A stretch of DNA of 40,271 nucleotides, taken from contig JBGULC010000006.1 in assembly GCA_045114775.1 (NCBI GenBank), positions 1 through 40,271 of the forward strand, written 5' to 3'. Positions within the stretch are counted from its first letter, which is position 1; the number at the start of each line of letters is the position of its first letter. Shown here one piece after another: positions 6,778-13,721 of this stretch. Made by a program: the position numbers and the translations under genes. The notes under the pieces are model-generated. The model saw only the letters and a list, made by a program, of their open reading frames with translations. It did no database searches and was not told the DNA's origin. Source of the DNA: UBA3792 sp045114775. GTDB lineage: Bacteria; Bacillota; Clostridia; Christensenellales; CAG-138.

Positions 6778-7023
6778 ATGGTCGCGGAATCACCCGGCAG
6801 CCTGGAGACCTGCAAGCCCCGGGTGGTGCGGCGGAAGGTGACCGGCACGGTCACGCAGGTGAACCGGTGCCATCACTGGTTCCGGGTGGAGTACCGGATG
6901 CCGAGAGGCCCGGAGATCTATCACGAGACCTTCAAGACGGCGGACCCGCCGGGCTTCCTGCCCTGGAAACACGGCACGCGGTCCGAGAAATCAAAAGTAT
7001 TCACGGAAATAATCGAAAAATGA
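6778..7023 (+). CDS. Small phage protein, probably starting upstream at a non-ATG codon
   Basis: From ATG 6778 this encodes 81 aa (VTGTVTQVNRCHHWFRVEYRM, then a Phe/Pro-rich tail), a small beta-barrel-like fold. That ATG has no ribosome binding site, yet the frame is open back to 6733 and reads EIGDSYTFTP before it. A strong AGGAGG site (6724-6729) sits about 9 nt before an ACG codon at 6739. Translation therefore probably begins at 6739 (ACG), giving about 94 aa. The function is unknown. Confidence 0.65.
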   Translation: MVAESPGSLETCKPRVVRRKVTGTVTQVNRCHHWFRVEYRMPRGPEIYHETFKTADPPGFLPWKHGTRSEKSKVFTEIIEK

Positions 7024-7045
7024 AAACAGGAGGAATTACCACAAC

Positions 7046-7813
7046 ATGAAAGTCACTGCAATCATGAATCTCAAGGGAGGGACCGCGAAGACGGTGACCG
7101 CCATCAACATGGCTGCCATCCTCTGGAAGGGCCACTCCCGGCGCACCCTGCTGGTGGACGCGGACAGCCAGTGCAATCTGACCGAGTTCATGACCGGCGA
7201 GCTGCCGCCCCAGGAGCGCAAGACCAGAGGCGGCCTGTACGACACCCTGATGGGCAAGAACCCCGCGCTGCGGCCGACGGCAATCCCCGGCGCGGACATC
7301 CTGCCGGCGACGGACGAACTGATGGCACTGGACATCAGCCAGAACGGCAGCGGCGCGGATCTGAAGGCCCTCGCGGAACTGCGAACCGAGATCAGCAGCA
7401 TGTACGACGACATGCTGATCGACTGCCCGCCGGCCTTCAGCGCGTCCTCGGTGGCGGCGCTGCTGGCGGCGGATCAGGTGATCATCCCCATGAAGCTGGA
7501 CGCCTTCGGCATGCGCGGCATGGCCAACCTGCTCTGCCAGATCAGCAACATGAAGTCGATCAACCCGAAGCTGAAGGTCGCCGGGATCCTGCCGACTATG
7601 TACTACGCCTCGCCGAAGATGGAAGAAGCCGAGCAGCAGCTGCGGGACTGCGGCCTGCCGGTGTATCACCACATCCGGCGCAGCACCATGGTGGACGACA
7701 TGACCTTCGCCCAGAAACCCCTGATCTTCACGAGCCCGAAAAGCGGCGCCTGCCGGGACTACCGGGCCTTCGTCGAGGAGTTCCTGAAGGGAGGCGAGCA
7801 CGATGGCGTTTGA
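7046..7813 (+). CDS. parA: ParA-family partition ATPase
   Basis: This 255-aa ATPase should move DNA bound by the ParB encoded next. It has a deviant Walker A, KGGTAKT (residues 10-16), with signature K10 and catalytic K15; Ala replaces the usual Gly of KGGxGKT. Walker A' LLVDADSQCNL (about 31-41) and Walker B MLIDCPPAFS (about 122-131) follow. There is no N-terminal HTH, as in small ParA/Soj types. GGAGG precedes the start by about 12 nt. The stop overlaps parB by 11 bp. Confidence 0.95.
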   Translation: MKVTAIMNLKGGTAKTVTAINMAAILWKGHSRRTLLVDADSQCNLTEFMTGELPPQERKTRGGLYDTLMGKNPALRPTAIPGADILPATDELMALDISQNGSGADLKALAELRTEISSMYDDMLIDCPPAFSASSVAALLAADQVIIPMKLDAFGMRGMANLLCQISNMKSINPKLKVAGILPTMYYASPKMEEAEQQLRDCGLPVYHHIRRSTMVDDMTFAQKPLIFTSPKSGACRDYRAFVEEFLKGGEHDGV

Positions 7814-9116
7814 TATCCGTGACGTCCTCGGGAATGTTTCCAAGACGAACCCCGGACAGGAGCAGATCATCTATATCGCGATCGACAAGCTCGATCCGGA
7901 TCCTCAGAACTTCTACACCCTGGACGGGATCGAGGAACTGGCCGACAACATCAGCCTAATCGGCCTGCAGCAGCCGCTGCGGATCCGGCCGGGCAAGGAC
8001 GGGCACTTCATCGTCGTCTCGGGCCACCGGCGCCGCGCAGCCATCCTGCTGATCAGCCACGGCGACACCGAGAACGCCCACATGTTCGACAACGGCGTGC
8101 CCTGCATCCTGGACGAGGACGAGTGCAGCCCGGCCATGAGGGAGCTGCGCCTGATCTACGCCAACAGCGCCACCCGCGTCATGACGCCGGCCGAGGTCTC
8201 GAAACAGGCCGAACGCATCGAGGCCATCCTGTACCAACTGAGCGAGGAGGGCGTCGAGTTCAAGGGCCGGATGCGCGACCACGTGGCGAAGGCCTGCGCG
8301 GTGAGCAAGAGCAAGATCGCGAGGCTGCACGCGATCCGGAACAACCTGGCGCCGGAGCTGCTGGAAGAGTTCGACGCCAACAGGATAAATGAGAGCGTGG
8401 CCTACCGGATCAGCCAGGAGAAGCCGAAAGTGCAGAAGGACCTCGTGACCAGAATCGGGCTGCCGAGCGTGCGGTACCTCGACATCAATGCCGCGGAGCG
8501 CAGGATCGCCGAGGTGAAAAACCCGACGCCGGCACAGAAGCCGCAGTTCGACGGGAACCGCTACCTGCGGGAGGGCAGGGAGTATCTGGAGAAGCTGCAG
8601 CAGGAGGACGACCGGTTCTTTGAGATGCTGAGCGCCGTGCAGGATCTTTTCTTCAAAGACATGGACTGCCTCACCTCAAGACAGGAAGGGATCGCCAGGC
8701 TGAAGGAAAACCACGGGCGCAGCCATCACGGCGGGTATCAGTTTGACGTGGATTATGAGAGCAGCCTGAAGGGCCTCGAGCTGGGCACGGATGCCTGCCA
8801 CGGGATCATGCGGACCTGGACGGATGTATATGACATGCTGTGCACCATCGCCATGAACGAGATGGACAGCCGCGTGAAGGCGAAGGGACGGAAGAAAGTG
8901 TCCGAACAGAACACAGGGCCAAAGTGGTCAACCGGCGAGCCGAAAGAGATCGGCGACTATGTGGTGGTGTACGGGATCTCGAAAGAGGAAACCGAAAGCA
9001 CCAGCTCCATGAAGATCATGCGCTGGAACGGCCTCGACTTCGTCAACGCGAAGAGCAATGTGGCCCAGCTGGAAGGCATGAACATCTACAGATGGCTCAG
9101 GCTGCCGGAAGCGTGA
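7803..9116 (+). CDS. parB: ParB-family partition protein with extra C-terminal domain
   Basis: This 437-aa protein has a ParB/Srx nuclease-like domain (about 25-120; GHRRRAA at 74-80), followed by the central HTH (about 155-185; VAKACAVSKSKIARLHAI), which should bind a parS-like site. The C-terminal 60 residues (GDYVVVYGISK, MRWNGLDF, YRWLRLPEA) resemble the small DUF551 fold (V-x-V-Y start, W-x-x-LP-E end), an unusual fusion. Together with ParA it suggests plasmid-like segregation or DNA organisation in a phage that also has an integrase. A copy of the dispersed 17-bp motif lies inside the gene. Confidence 0.93.
   Translation: MAFDIRDVLGNVSKTNPGQEQIIYIAIDKLDPDPQNFYTLDGIEELADNISLIGLQQPLRIRPGKDGHFIVVSGHRRRAAILLISHGDTENAHMFDNGVPCILDEDECSPAMRELRLIYANSATRVMTPAEVSKQAERIEAILYQLSEEGVEFKGRMRDHVAKACAVSKSKIARLHAIRNNLAPELLEEFDANRINESVAYRISQEKPKVQKDLVTRIGLPSVRYLDINAAERRIAEVKNPTPAQKPQFDGNRYLREGREYLEKLQQEDDRFFEMLSAVQDLFFKDMDCLTSRQEGIARLKENHGRSHHGGYQFDVDYESSLKGLELGTDACHGIMRTWTDVYDMLCTIAMNEMDSRVKAKGRKKVSEQNTGPKWSTGEPKEIGDYVVVYGISKEETESTSSMKIMRWNGLDFVNAKSNVAQLEGMNIYRWLRLPEA
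8898..8914 (+). promoter_or_regulatory. Dispersed 17-bp palindromic motif, copy 2
   Basis: GTGTCCGAACAGAACAC is the reverse orientation of the consensus RTGTYCTRWTMGGACWC. It lies in the 3' part of parB, a common location for centromere sites. Confidence 0.6.
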
Positions 9117-9124
9117 AAGGAAAG

Positions 9125-9394
9125 ATGATGGACTCAAAAGCATTTACTGAAGTCATACTCACCGCGCTGGGGCAAGAAGTTGCCAATTCCTTCGAAAAGA
9201 TGATCAATCAATATCCTTCGAACATCAGGCCGGCGGTGATCGGCCAGATGGAAGCTCTCATCGCAGGGATACGGTCCACGTTCTCCGAGAAAGAGAACCG
9301 CATTGCGGACTTGATCCGCAGTGGGAGCCAGACCGTGACGATCGTGAGGAGGCAGCCGGAAGAAGGCAAGGAGGCAGAGGATGGCGAGAGCTGA
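9125..9394 (+). CDS. Hypothetical protein, 89 aa
   Basis: This predicted all-helical protein (VILTALGQEVANSFEKMINQ, then IRPAVIGQMEALIAGIRSTF) has a charged C-terminus. An AAAGGA site precedes paired ATGs at 9125 and 9128, and spacing slightly favours 9128. Base composition becomes less GC-rich from here to about 10.3 kb, suggesting recent acquisition of this cluster. Function is unknown. Confidence 0.75.
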   Translation: MMDSKAFTEVILTALGQEVANSFEKMINQYPSNIRPAVIGQMEALIAGIRSTFSEKENRIADLIRSGSQTVTIVRRQPEEGKEAEDGES

Positions 9395-9412
9395 ACCGCC
9401 GAAGGAGGAAAC

Positions 9413-10132
9413 ATGAAACCAATCTATGAGCCGAAGGGGAAGGCGAAAGAATATGGCGACCTGGCGCTGAATATCTATACCGGCTGTCCGCACCGCTGTT
9501 ATTACTGCTTTGCCCCGAGCGTGCTGCACAAGGACCGGGAGGAATTTCACTCCCACATCGAACCCCGCCCCGGCATCGTTGAAGAGGTACGCAAGCAGCT
9601 TGAAAAGGAGAAAATCACCGGGAAGCTGATTCATCTGTGCTTTACCTGTGACCCATACCCCACGGACTGCGACACGAGCGCCACGCGGGAGATTATCAAG
9701 CTCCTGAAAGAGCACGGCAATCACGTCCAGATCCTCACGAAAGGCGATGGAAGTAGGGACTTCGACCTGTTAGACGAGGAGGATTGGTACGGGATCACGC
9801 TGGACGGGAATCGCGAAAGGAAAGCCGATTATGATGTAGCTCCTCTTTTCCGGTATGAGCGAATGATCTTAGCACACCAGCGAGGCATAAAGACATGGGT
9901 ATCGTTCGAGCCGGTGATCGACGCAGAAAACGTCCTCGACATGATCCGTGACGTTGCTCCGTATGCGGATAAGGTGAAGATCGGAAAGCTAAACTATCAC
10001 AAATCGGAGATAGACTGGAAATCGTTTGGGGTTAAGGCCGAGAAATTGTGCCAAGCCCTCGATCTGGACTACTATATCAAGGACAGCCTTCGACGAGAAA
10101 TGGCGGAGCCGCCGAAGGAGGTGGAAGAATGA
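9413..10132 (+). CDS. Radical SAM protein, SplB-like
   Basis: The 239-aa protein has the radical SAM cluster motif CPHRCYYC (CxxxCxxC, residues about 25-32) near the start of a TIM-barrel-like sequence (TGKLIHLCFTCDPYP, HVQILTKG, GIKTWVSFEPVIDA, DKVKIGKLNY). This pattern matches the COG1533/spore-photoproduct-lyase-like group, which uses an [4Fe-4S] cluster and S-adenosylmethionine. The substrate is unknown; DNA repair or base modification is possible but inferred. GGAGG precedes the ATG. Lower GC than neighbours marks it as an accessory gene. The stop overlaps the next start. Confidence 0.88.
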   Translation: MKPIYEPKGKAKEYGDLALNIYTGCPHRCYYCFAPSVLHKDREEFHSHIEPRPGIVEEVRKQLEKEKITGKLIHLCFTCDPYPTDCDTSATREIIKLLKEHGNHVQILTKGDGSRDFDLLDEEDWYGITLDGNRERKADYDVAPLFRYERMILAHQRGIKTWVSFEPVIDAENVLDMIRDVAPYADKVKIGKLNYHKSEIDWKSFGVKAEKLCQALDLDYYIKDSLRREMAEPPKEVEE

Positions 10133-10326
10133 CGAACCGGGAACTGGTGATCAAAGCGCTGCAGGGTGAGCTTGACGACCCTGGTCTTACGGAGAGCATC
10201 ATAGAGGAAAGCATCGACTGCCCCTATATGCATACAGCGGGTCACCCCTGCGATTGTAATGGCTTTAAAGACAGTCAATGCCTCGGCTGCAAGCTGGAAT
10301 GGCTCGACAAGGAGGTGGCACAATGA
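10129..10326 (+). CDS. Small Cys-rich protein
   Basis: This 65-aa protein starts in an ATGA overlap with the radical SAM gene. Its C-terminal half has Cys and His residues spaced to bind a metal (CPYMH, HPCDC, CLGC). It may partner the radical SAM enzyme, since the two are coupled, but the family is not recognised. Confidence 0.72.
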   Translation: MTNRELVIKALQGELDDPGLTESIIEESIDCPYMHTAGHPCDCNGFKDSQCLGCKLEWLDKEVAQ

Positions 10327-10700
10327 TTTACCGAAAAGGCGCGACCCAGATCGACCAATGCGCGCACCGTCTCATGGAATACAAGATCAGCCCGGACTGG
10401 CACGGCAGCACCGTTGTGGATGATTACATCGCCTTCTACCATGAGGAAAGACTGTACACGGTCCGACACATGAAAAAGGGCATCAGCTGCCTGGTCTATG
10501 CGCACAGCCCCTATGATGCCATCGAGAGCGTGCGGACGATGGAGAGGAATGCATCCACTCCGGCGTATTCGTGGCTCGTGAAGGACCTGCGGATCACGGC
10601 CGACGGGCTGCCGAACAAGTTCAGCCAGAACGACGAGCTCTTCCAGGTCCTGTATGACGCAGCCGATGCGATCGAGAAACTGACGGGGACGGCAAAGTGA
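10323..10700 (+). CDS. Hypothetical protein, 125 aa
   Basis: The ATG at 10323 lies in a 4-bp overlap and has GGAGGTGG upstream. The sequence looks like a small alpha/beta domain (DDYIAFYHEERLYTVRHM, then YSWLVKDLRI) with a C-terminal helix ending IEKLTG. There are no motifs I recognise. It is one link in a chain of coupled accessory genes. Confidence 0.75.
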   Translation: MIYRKGATQIDQCAHRLMEYKISPDWHGSTVVDDYIAFYHEERLYTVRHMKKGISCLVYAHSPYDAIESVRTMERNASTPAYSWLVKDLRITADGLPNKFSQNDELFQVLYDAADAIEKLTGTAK

Positions 10701-10867
10701 AGAAGATCAGAAAGGTCGACTGGCGGATCCACTGGTCCCTGTGCGCGTGCGCGACAGCTCTGGAGATTGGCCCAGAGCTGCCGCACGAAGCCAGGATGCT
10801 GATCACCAGCGCGATGGAGCTGCTGCTCTTCGCCAACAGATTCATAAAAATCAAGATGGAGGAATGA
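10697..10867 (+). CDS. Very small protein starting with GTG, 56 aa
   Basis: GTG 10697 overlaps the preceding TGA (GTGA). The product is a basic N-terminus (KKIRKVDWRIHW) followed by two helices (SLCACATALEIG, LITSAMELLLFANRF). It ends immediately before the ATG of the DUF4406 gene, and its last codons contain that gene's GGAGG site. Coupling at both ends supports it. Function is unknown. Confidence 0.62.
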   Translation: MKKIRKVDWRIHWSLCACATALEIGPELPHEARMLITSAMELLLFANRFIKIKMEE

Positions 10868-10868
10868 A

Positions 10869-11210
10869 ATGATAAAGCCCTGGATCGTGTACCTGTCCGG
10901 ACCGATCACCGGAGAGAAGAACGCGAAGGAAAACTTCGAGAAGGCCACGAGGATCCTGCAATCCATCGCCACGCCGCAGAAGATGTACGTGATGAACCCG
11001 TACCTGCGGCACCCGCCGGGACTGACCAACGCGGAATACATGAAGCTCAGCTTCGCCGAGATCGACGCCGCCAATGACGTGGCCTTCCTGCCAGGCTGGG
11101 AGGACAGCGACGGCTGCAACCTTGAGCTGGCCTATGCCAACTATACCGGGAAATCGTCCTTCCAGATGATCGACCGCTTCCCGGACTTCTACAGGGAGGA
11201 GATCACATGA
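10869..11210 (+). CDS. DUF4406 family protein (nucleoside deoxyribosyltransferase-like)
   Basis: This 113-aa protein reads as a Rossmann-like domain: WIVYLSGPITG at the N-terminus, NPYLRHPPG in the middle and the hallmark LPGWEDSDGCNLELAYA near 74-90. The pattern is typical of DUF4406 phage proteins related to nucleoside 2-deoxyribosyltransferases, which act on nucleosides or nucleotides. An actual nucleotide substrate is not proven. ATGGAGGA precedes the start by about 6 nt. Confidence 0.85.
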   Translation: MIKPWIVYLSGPITGEKNAKENFEKATRILQSIATPQKMYVMNPYLRHPPGLTNAEYMKLSFAEIDAANDVAFLPGWEDSDGCNLELAYANYTGKSSFQMIDRFPDFYREEIT

Positions 11211-11353
11211 AACAAGAACCTGAGAAAGAGTGCGCGACCTGCAGGTACGCAGGCGCGTCGATGCTGGAGAATCCCTGCAGGAGTTGCCTGATGAAGACGC
11301 GCTGGGCCGGCGAGGACTATCCCAAGTGGGAACCGCAGGAGGATGACGAATGA
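11207..11353 (+). CDS. Small zinc-ribbon-like protein, 48 aa
   Basis: It starts and ends in ATGA overlaps. Four cysteines in CATC and CRSC arrangement (residues about 9-27) form a probable zinc knuckle, followed by W-x-G-E-D-Y and an acidic tail. It resembles other tiny phage zinc-binding proteins; function is unknown. Confidence 0.65.
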   Translation: MKQEPEKECATCRYAGASMLENPCRSCLMKTRWAGEDYPKWEPQEDDE

Positions 11354-11574
11354 CCGGTATCATCATGTGCCTGGATCCGGAGACCCAACAGGATCTGCTC
11401 GCCTTCTATGAAGAGAACAGAGACAAAAAGAACCAGATTCTCGGGAAGGTGCTGCTGACATCAATCATTGAAAAGCTCATTTCCGGAGAAGCGATGATCA
11501 CCGGAAGCGTGACAGATCACAACCAGAAGAAGATGTGGGTGGAATTTTCTTTTTTCAGAGAGGACGAACAATGA
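11350..11574 (+). CDS. Hypothetical protein, 74 aa
   Basis: The ATGA overlap and GGAGG site support translation. A helical N-terminal half (ETQQDLLAFYEENRD) precedes a hydrophobic helix (ILGKVLLTSIIEKLI) and a beta C-terminus (MWVEFSFFRED). No known motif is present. Confidence 0.7.
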   Translation: MTGIIMCLDPETQQDLLAFYEENRDKKNQILGKVLLTSIIEKLISGEAMITGSVTDHNQKKMWVEFSFFREDEQ

Positions 11575-11744
11575 ACTGCAATAACTGCGCATGGAGGGAC
11601 GGGTGCGAGGACAGGAAAGGAAAGCACGAGCAGGACTGCGCGGAATACTTCCCGGACCTGGATCACGCCAAGCCCCGGCAGCCGGGCAGGTACGCGACGC
11701 TCGAGAAGCGGCTGCAGCTGAAGAAGCGGGAGGAGAAGGAATGA
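11571..11744 (+). CDS. Small Cys-containing protein, 57 aa
   Basis: It opens with CNNCAWRDGC and a later C (EQDCAEYF), a four-cysteine zinc-knuckle-like pattern, followed by a basic helix (YATLEKRLQLKKREEK). It overlaps the neighbours by 4 bp at both ends. Function is unknown. Confidence 0.68.
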   Translation: MNCNNCAWRDGCEDRKGKHEQDCAEYFPDLDHAKPRQPGRYATLEKRLQLKKREEKE

Positions 11745-12058
11745 AGCCGGGAAGACCAAAGGGAATGAGGTTCCCGATCCGGAGGACCGAGGTCGTGTGC
11801 GGCCGGGATCTGATCCGCGTCGTCGAGGAAGGCAGCGCCGTGAACTGCGTGCTGTGCGGGCTGCCATTCAAGATCGACCAGGACACCACATACTACTCGC
11901 GAGACGACCAGGACAGCGAGATCGAAATGGTCATGTGCCCGCACTGCGGCCGGAGGGCCTGCATTTACCACTATTATGACCAGACGGAAAAACTCAGAAA
12001 GAGACCGAACTATAGGAGGGACGGAGATGTACATATTATTCAACCGGCTGATTTTTGA
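11741..12058 (+). CDS. Zinc-ribbon protein, 105 aa
   Basis: CVLC (about 36-39) and CPHC (about 66-69) build a zinc ribbon around an acidic loop. The N-terminus is basic (KPGRPKGMRFPIRR) and could contact nucleic acid. It is the fourth Cys-rich small protein within 2 kb. The next gene starts inside its last 32 bp. Confidence 0.72.
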   Translation: MKPGRPKGMRFPIRRTEVVCGRDLIRVVEEGSAVNCVLCGLPFKIDQDTTYYSRDDQDSEIEMVMCPHCGRRACIYHYYDQTEKLRKRPNYRRDGDVHIIQPADF

Positions 12059-12476
12059 CACAGAGGACCTCATCGTCGCCCAGGCGACCGATCTGGGCCT
12101 GCACCTGCACTTTGCCGGCGATCAGAACCCGGTGCGGATCTGGTGCGGCGAGGACGAGGCCGATGCCATGCTGCAGGAGCTGTTCGCGATCCTGCAGGGT
12201 CAGGGCATGGCAGCAGCGCCAGAGAGCCGTCCCGAGTATGATCTCGACGACGACGAACTGGCAGCCCTTGACTATGCTTCAGACGCAGGCTATCACTGGA
12301 TCGCGAGGGATAAAGACGGGAAGATCTTTTGCTACCAACGCCAGCCGGAGAAAGTAGGAAGCGAGTACCAGGACTCACACACGCCGGGTCCGCGGAGGAT
12401 GGACTCGAGCTGGTTCTCTGAGATTACCTTCGAGGGCGGACCGATCTGCATCGACTACCTGCTGCTGGATCAATAA
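12027..12476 (+). CDS. Hypothetical protein, 149 aa
   Basis: ATG 12027 has AGGAGGG 7 nt upstream and overlaps the preceding gene by 32 bp. The protein is acidic, with a beta-rich start (MYILFNRLIFDTEDLIVAQA) and an aspartate-rich middle (DLDDDELAALDY). Acidity could indicate a DNA mimic, but that is speculation. It is the last gene of the accessory cluster. Confidence 0.75.
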   Translation: MYILFNRLIFDTEDLIVAQATDLGLHLHFAGDQNPVRIWCGEDEADAMLQELFAILQGQGMAAAPESRPEYDLDDDELAALDYASDAGYHWIARDKDGKIFCYQRQPEKVGSEYQDSHTPGPRRMDSSWFSEITFEGGPICIDYLLLDQ

Positions 12477-12614
12477 CAGCATCTTGTGGTGGCCTGAAAG
12501 GCTGCCCACAAATGACAAGAATCTTTGCCTTGAAAAAAACGGTAACATTCCTTATTTTGTAAAATAGAGCCCGAGCCTGAGAGCCAGAGCCGAAAGCCGA
12601 AAGGAGTTTTGACT
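12477..12614 (+). promoter_or_regulatory. Intergenic region with promoter before the Rep-like gene
   Basis: A hairpin with TTGTGG/CCACAA arms lies near 12484-12512. A promoter-like pair follows: -35 TTGAAA (12530-12535), a 17-bp spacer and -10 TATTTT (12553-12558). GAGCC-type motifs follow (12567-12600), similar to those in the 13640-13660 terminator. The stretch is AT-rich compared with its surroundings. Confidence 0.5.
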
Positions 12615-13412
12615 TTGGCTCTCATTCTTAAACGGATTGACGCCGGAGGCCTGCAGGTCGCGGCGCTTTACAATCGGCGCAGTCGGTACGATACACCGCA
12701 GCAGCGGGCAGCGAAGGAGAAGGCCAGCTCGGAAGCGCAGCGCCGGATGAATCAGATCTACAGCTGGCAGAAGCTGGAACTGATGCTGGCGAAGAACTTC
12801 CCGACGGCCGGCAGCGGTCTGGTGGCGGTGCTGACCTTCGACGACGAACACCAGCCAGGAAGCCGGGCCGAGGTGCAGCGGCGCTTCCGGTACTTCCTGA
12901 AGAAGCTGCGCGAGGCCAGGGCGGAGGCAGGACTGCCGCAGCCGGTGGTGTTCTGGGCGCCGGAGATCCTGACATCAGGATCCGGACGCTGGCACCTGCA
13001 CCTGGTCATGGACAGCACCGGCAGGGACCTCGAGCTGATCCGCAGCTGCTGGATCTACGGCACGGACATCCAGGCGGAGCGCCTGCGGGTGGACGGCGAG
13101 AAAAACCACGAGAGCCTCGCCAAGTACATGACGAAAGAGCTGCGCGAGTGTCAGGAGTACGAGGCCCGGCCGGGCCTGCACGGGTGGAGCTGCACACGCA
13201 ACGCGAAGCGGCCGGAGATCGAGACGCTTGTCGTCGAGGACGACTATCAGCTGGCAGCGCCGGAAGGCAGCGAGGTGCTGCTGGACGAGAAGAAGCGGAC
13301 CGAGTTCGCATCCTTCCACATCCTGAAGTACCGCTTCGGCGGCAGCGGGCAGGCCGGCATCAGACCGGGAGCGAGGCGGCGAAAGACCGGACGGCCGCGG
13401 CTTTCTTTTTAA
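12615..13412 (+). CDS. HUH-type rolling-circle Rep-like protein
   Basis: This protein of about 265 aa resembles the rolling-circle replication-associated family seen in many Firmicutes phages. Motif I is AVLTFDDEH (about 71-79), motif II is the HxH box WHLHLVMD (about 124-131, the metal-binding HUH signature), and motif III is AKYMTKEL (about 168-175) with the candidate catalytic Tyr. TTG 12615 is chosen because AAAGGAG lies 8 nt upstream; TTG 12609 is too close. A second replication-type nuclease beside a DnaB/iteron replisome is unexpected. It could nick DNA for late replication or packaging, or be a relic. Confidence 0.75.
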   Translation: MALILKRIDAGGLQVAALYNRRSRYDTPQQRAAKEKASSEAQRRMNQIYSWQKLELMLAKNFPTAGSGLVAVLTFDDEHQPGSRAEVQRRFRYFLKKLREARAEAGLPQPVVFWAPEILTSGSGRWHLHLVMDSTGRDLELIRSCWIYGTDIQAERLRVDGEKNHESLAKYMTKELRECQEYEARPGLHGWSCTRNAKRPEIETLVVEDDYQLAAPEGSEVLLDEKKRTEFASFHILKYRFGGSGQAGIRPGARRRKTGRPRLSF

Positions 13413-13462
13413 TTTCTTTCTGACTTGAAATCTATATTATTTTAAGAACACGGAGGCGAAAA

Positions 13463-13642
13463 GTGTTGACGGTCACCGACGAAACTGGTATAATTTTCCC
13501 AGTGGCAGGCGACTTCCTGACCTGCCCAAACTGCGGAAAACAGAAGCTCCTGAGAGTGACACAGGAGACGGAAGCGAAGGCGCTGCCGATCTACTGCAAA
13601 CACTGCCGGCGGGAGTACAAGATAAACATCCGACGAGCCTGA
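13463..13642 (+). CDS. Small zinc-ribbon protein (Com-like), 59 aa
   Basis: Start GTG 13463 has GGAGG about 6 nt upstream. The middle and C-terminus hold CPNCGKQKLLRV and CKHCRREYKI, two CxxC knuckles resembling Com/KTR-type small zinc proteins of phages. Its first codons are also the -35 of a near-consensus promoter (13466-13494), so part of the gene doubles as promoter and a shorter leader transcript may also be made. The gene ends right before a strong terminator. Confidence 0.7.
   Translation: MLTVTDETGIIFPVAGDFLTCPNCGKQKLLRVTQETEAKALPIYCKHCRREYKINIRRA
13466..13494 (+). promoter_or_regulatory. Near-consensus promoter ahead of the late genes
   Basis: TTGACG (13466-13471), an exact 17-bp spacer and TATAAT (13489-13494). 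It is the best promoter match in the window. The predicted start is near 13501, about 200 nt before the terminator at 13650-13704 and just upstream of the HNH/terminase operon. Confidence 0.8.
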
Positions 13643-13649
13643 GCCTCTG

Positions 13650-13704
13650 AGCCTGAGCCTGGAATGATCCACACGAGTGGACGCATCCGGGCTCAGGCTT
13701 TTTT
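13650..13704 (+). terminator. Strong terminator between late promoter and HNH gene
   Basis: AGCCTGAGCC (13650-13659) pairs perfectly with GGCTCAGGCT (13690-13699), extended by further pairs and an inner TCCAC/GTGGA stem, and followed by six T's (13699-13704). It is a clear Rho-independent terminator. It lies 18 bp before the HNH start codon, so late expression would need read-through or antitermination. Confidence 0.9.
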
Positions 13705-13721
13705 ATCTGCAGGAGGATCCG

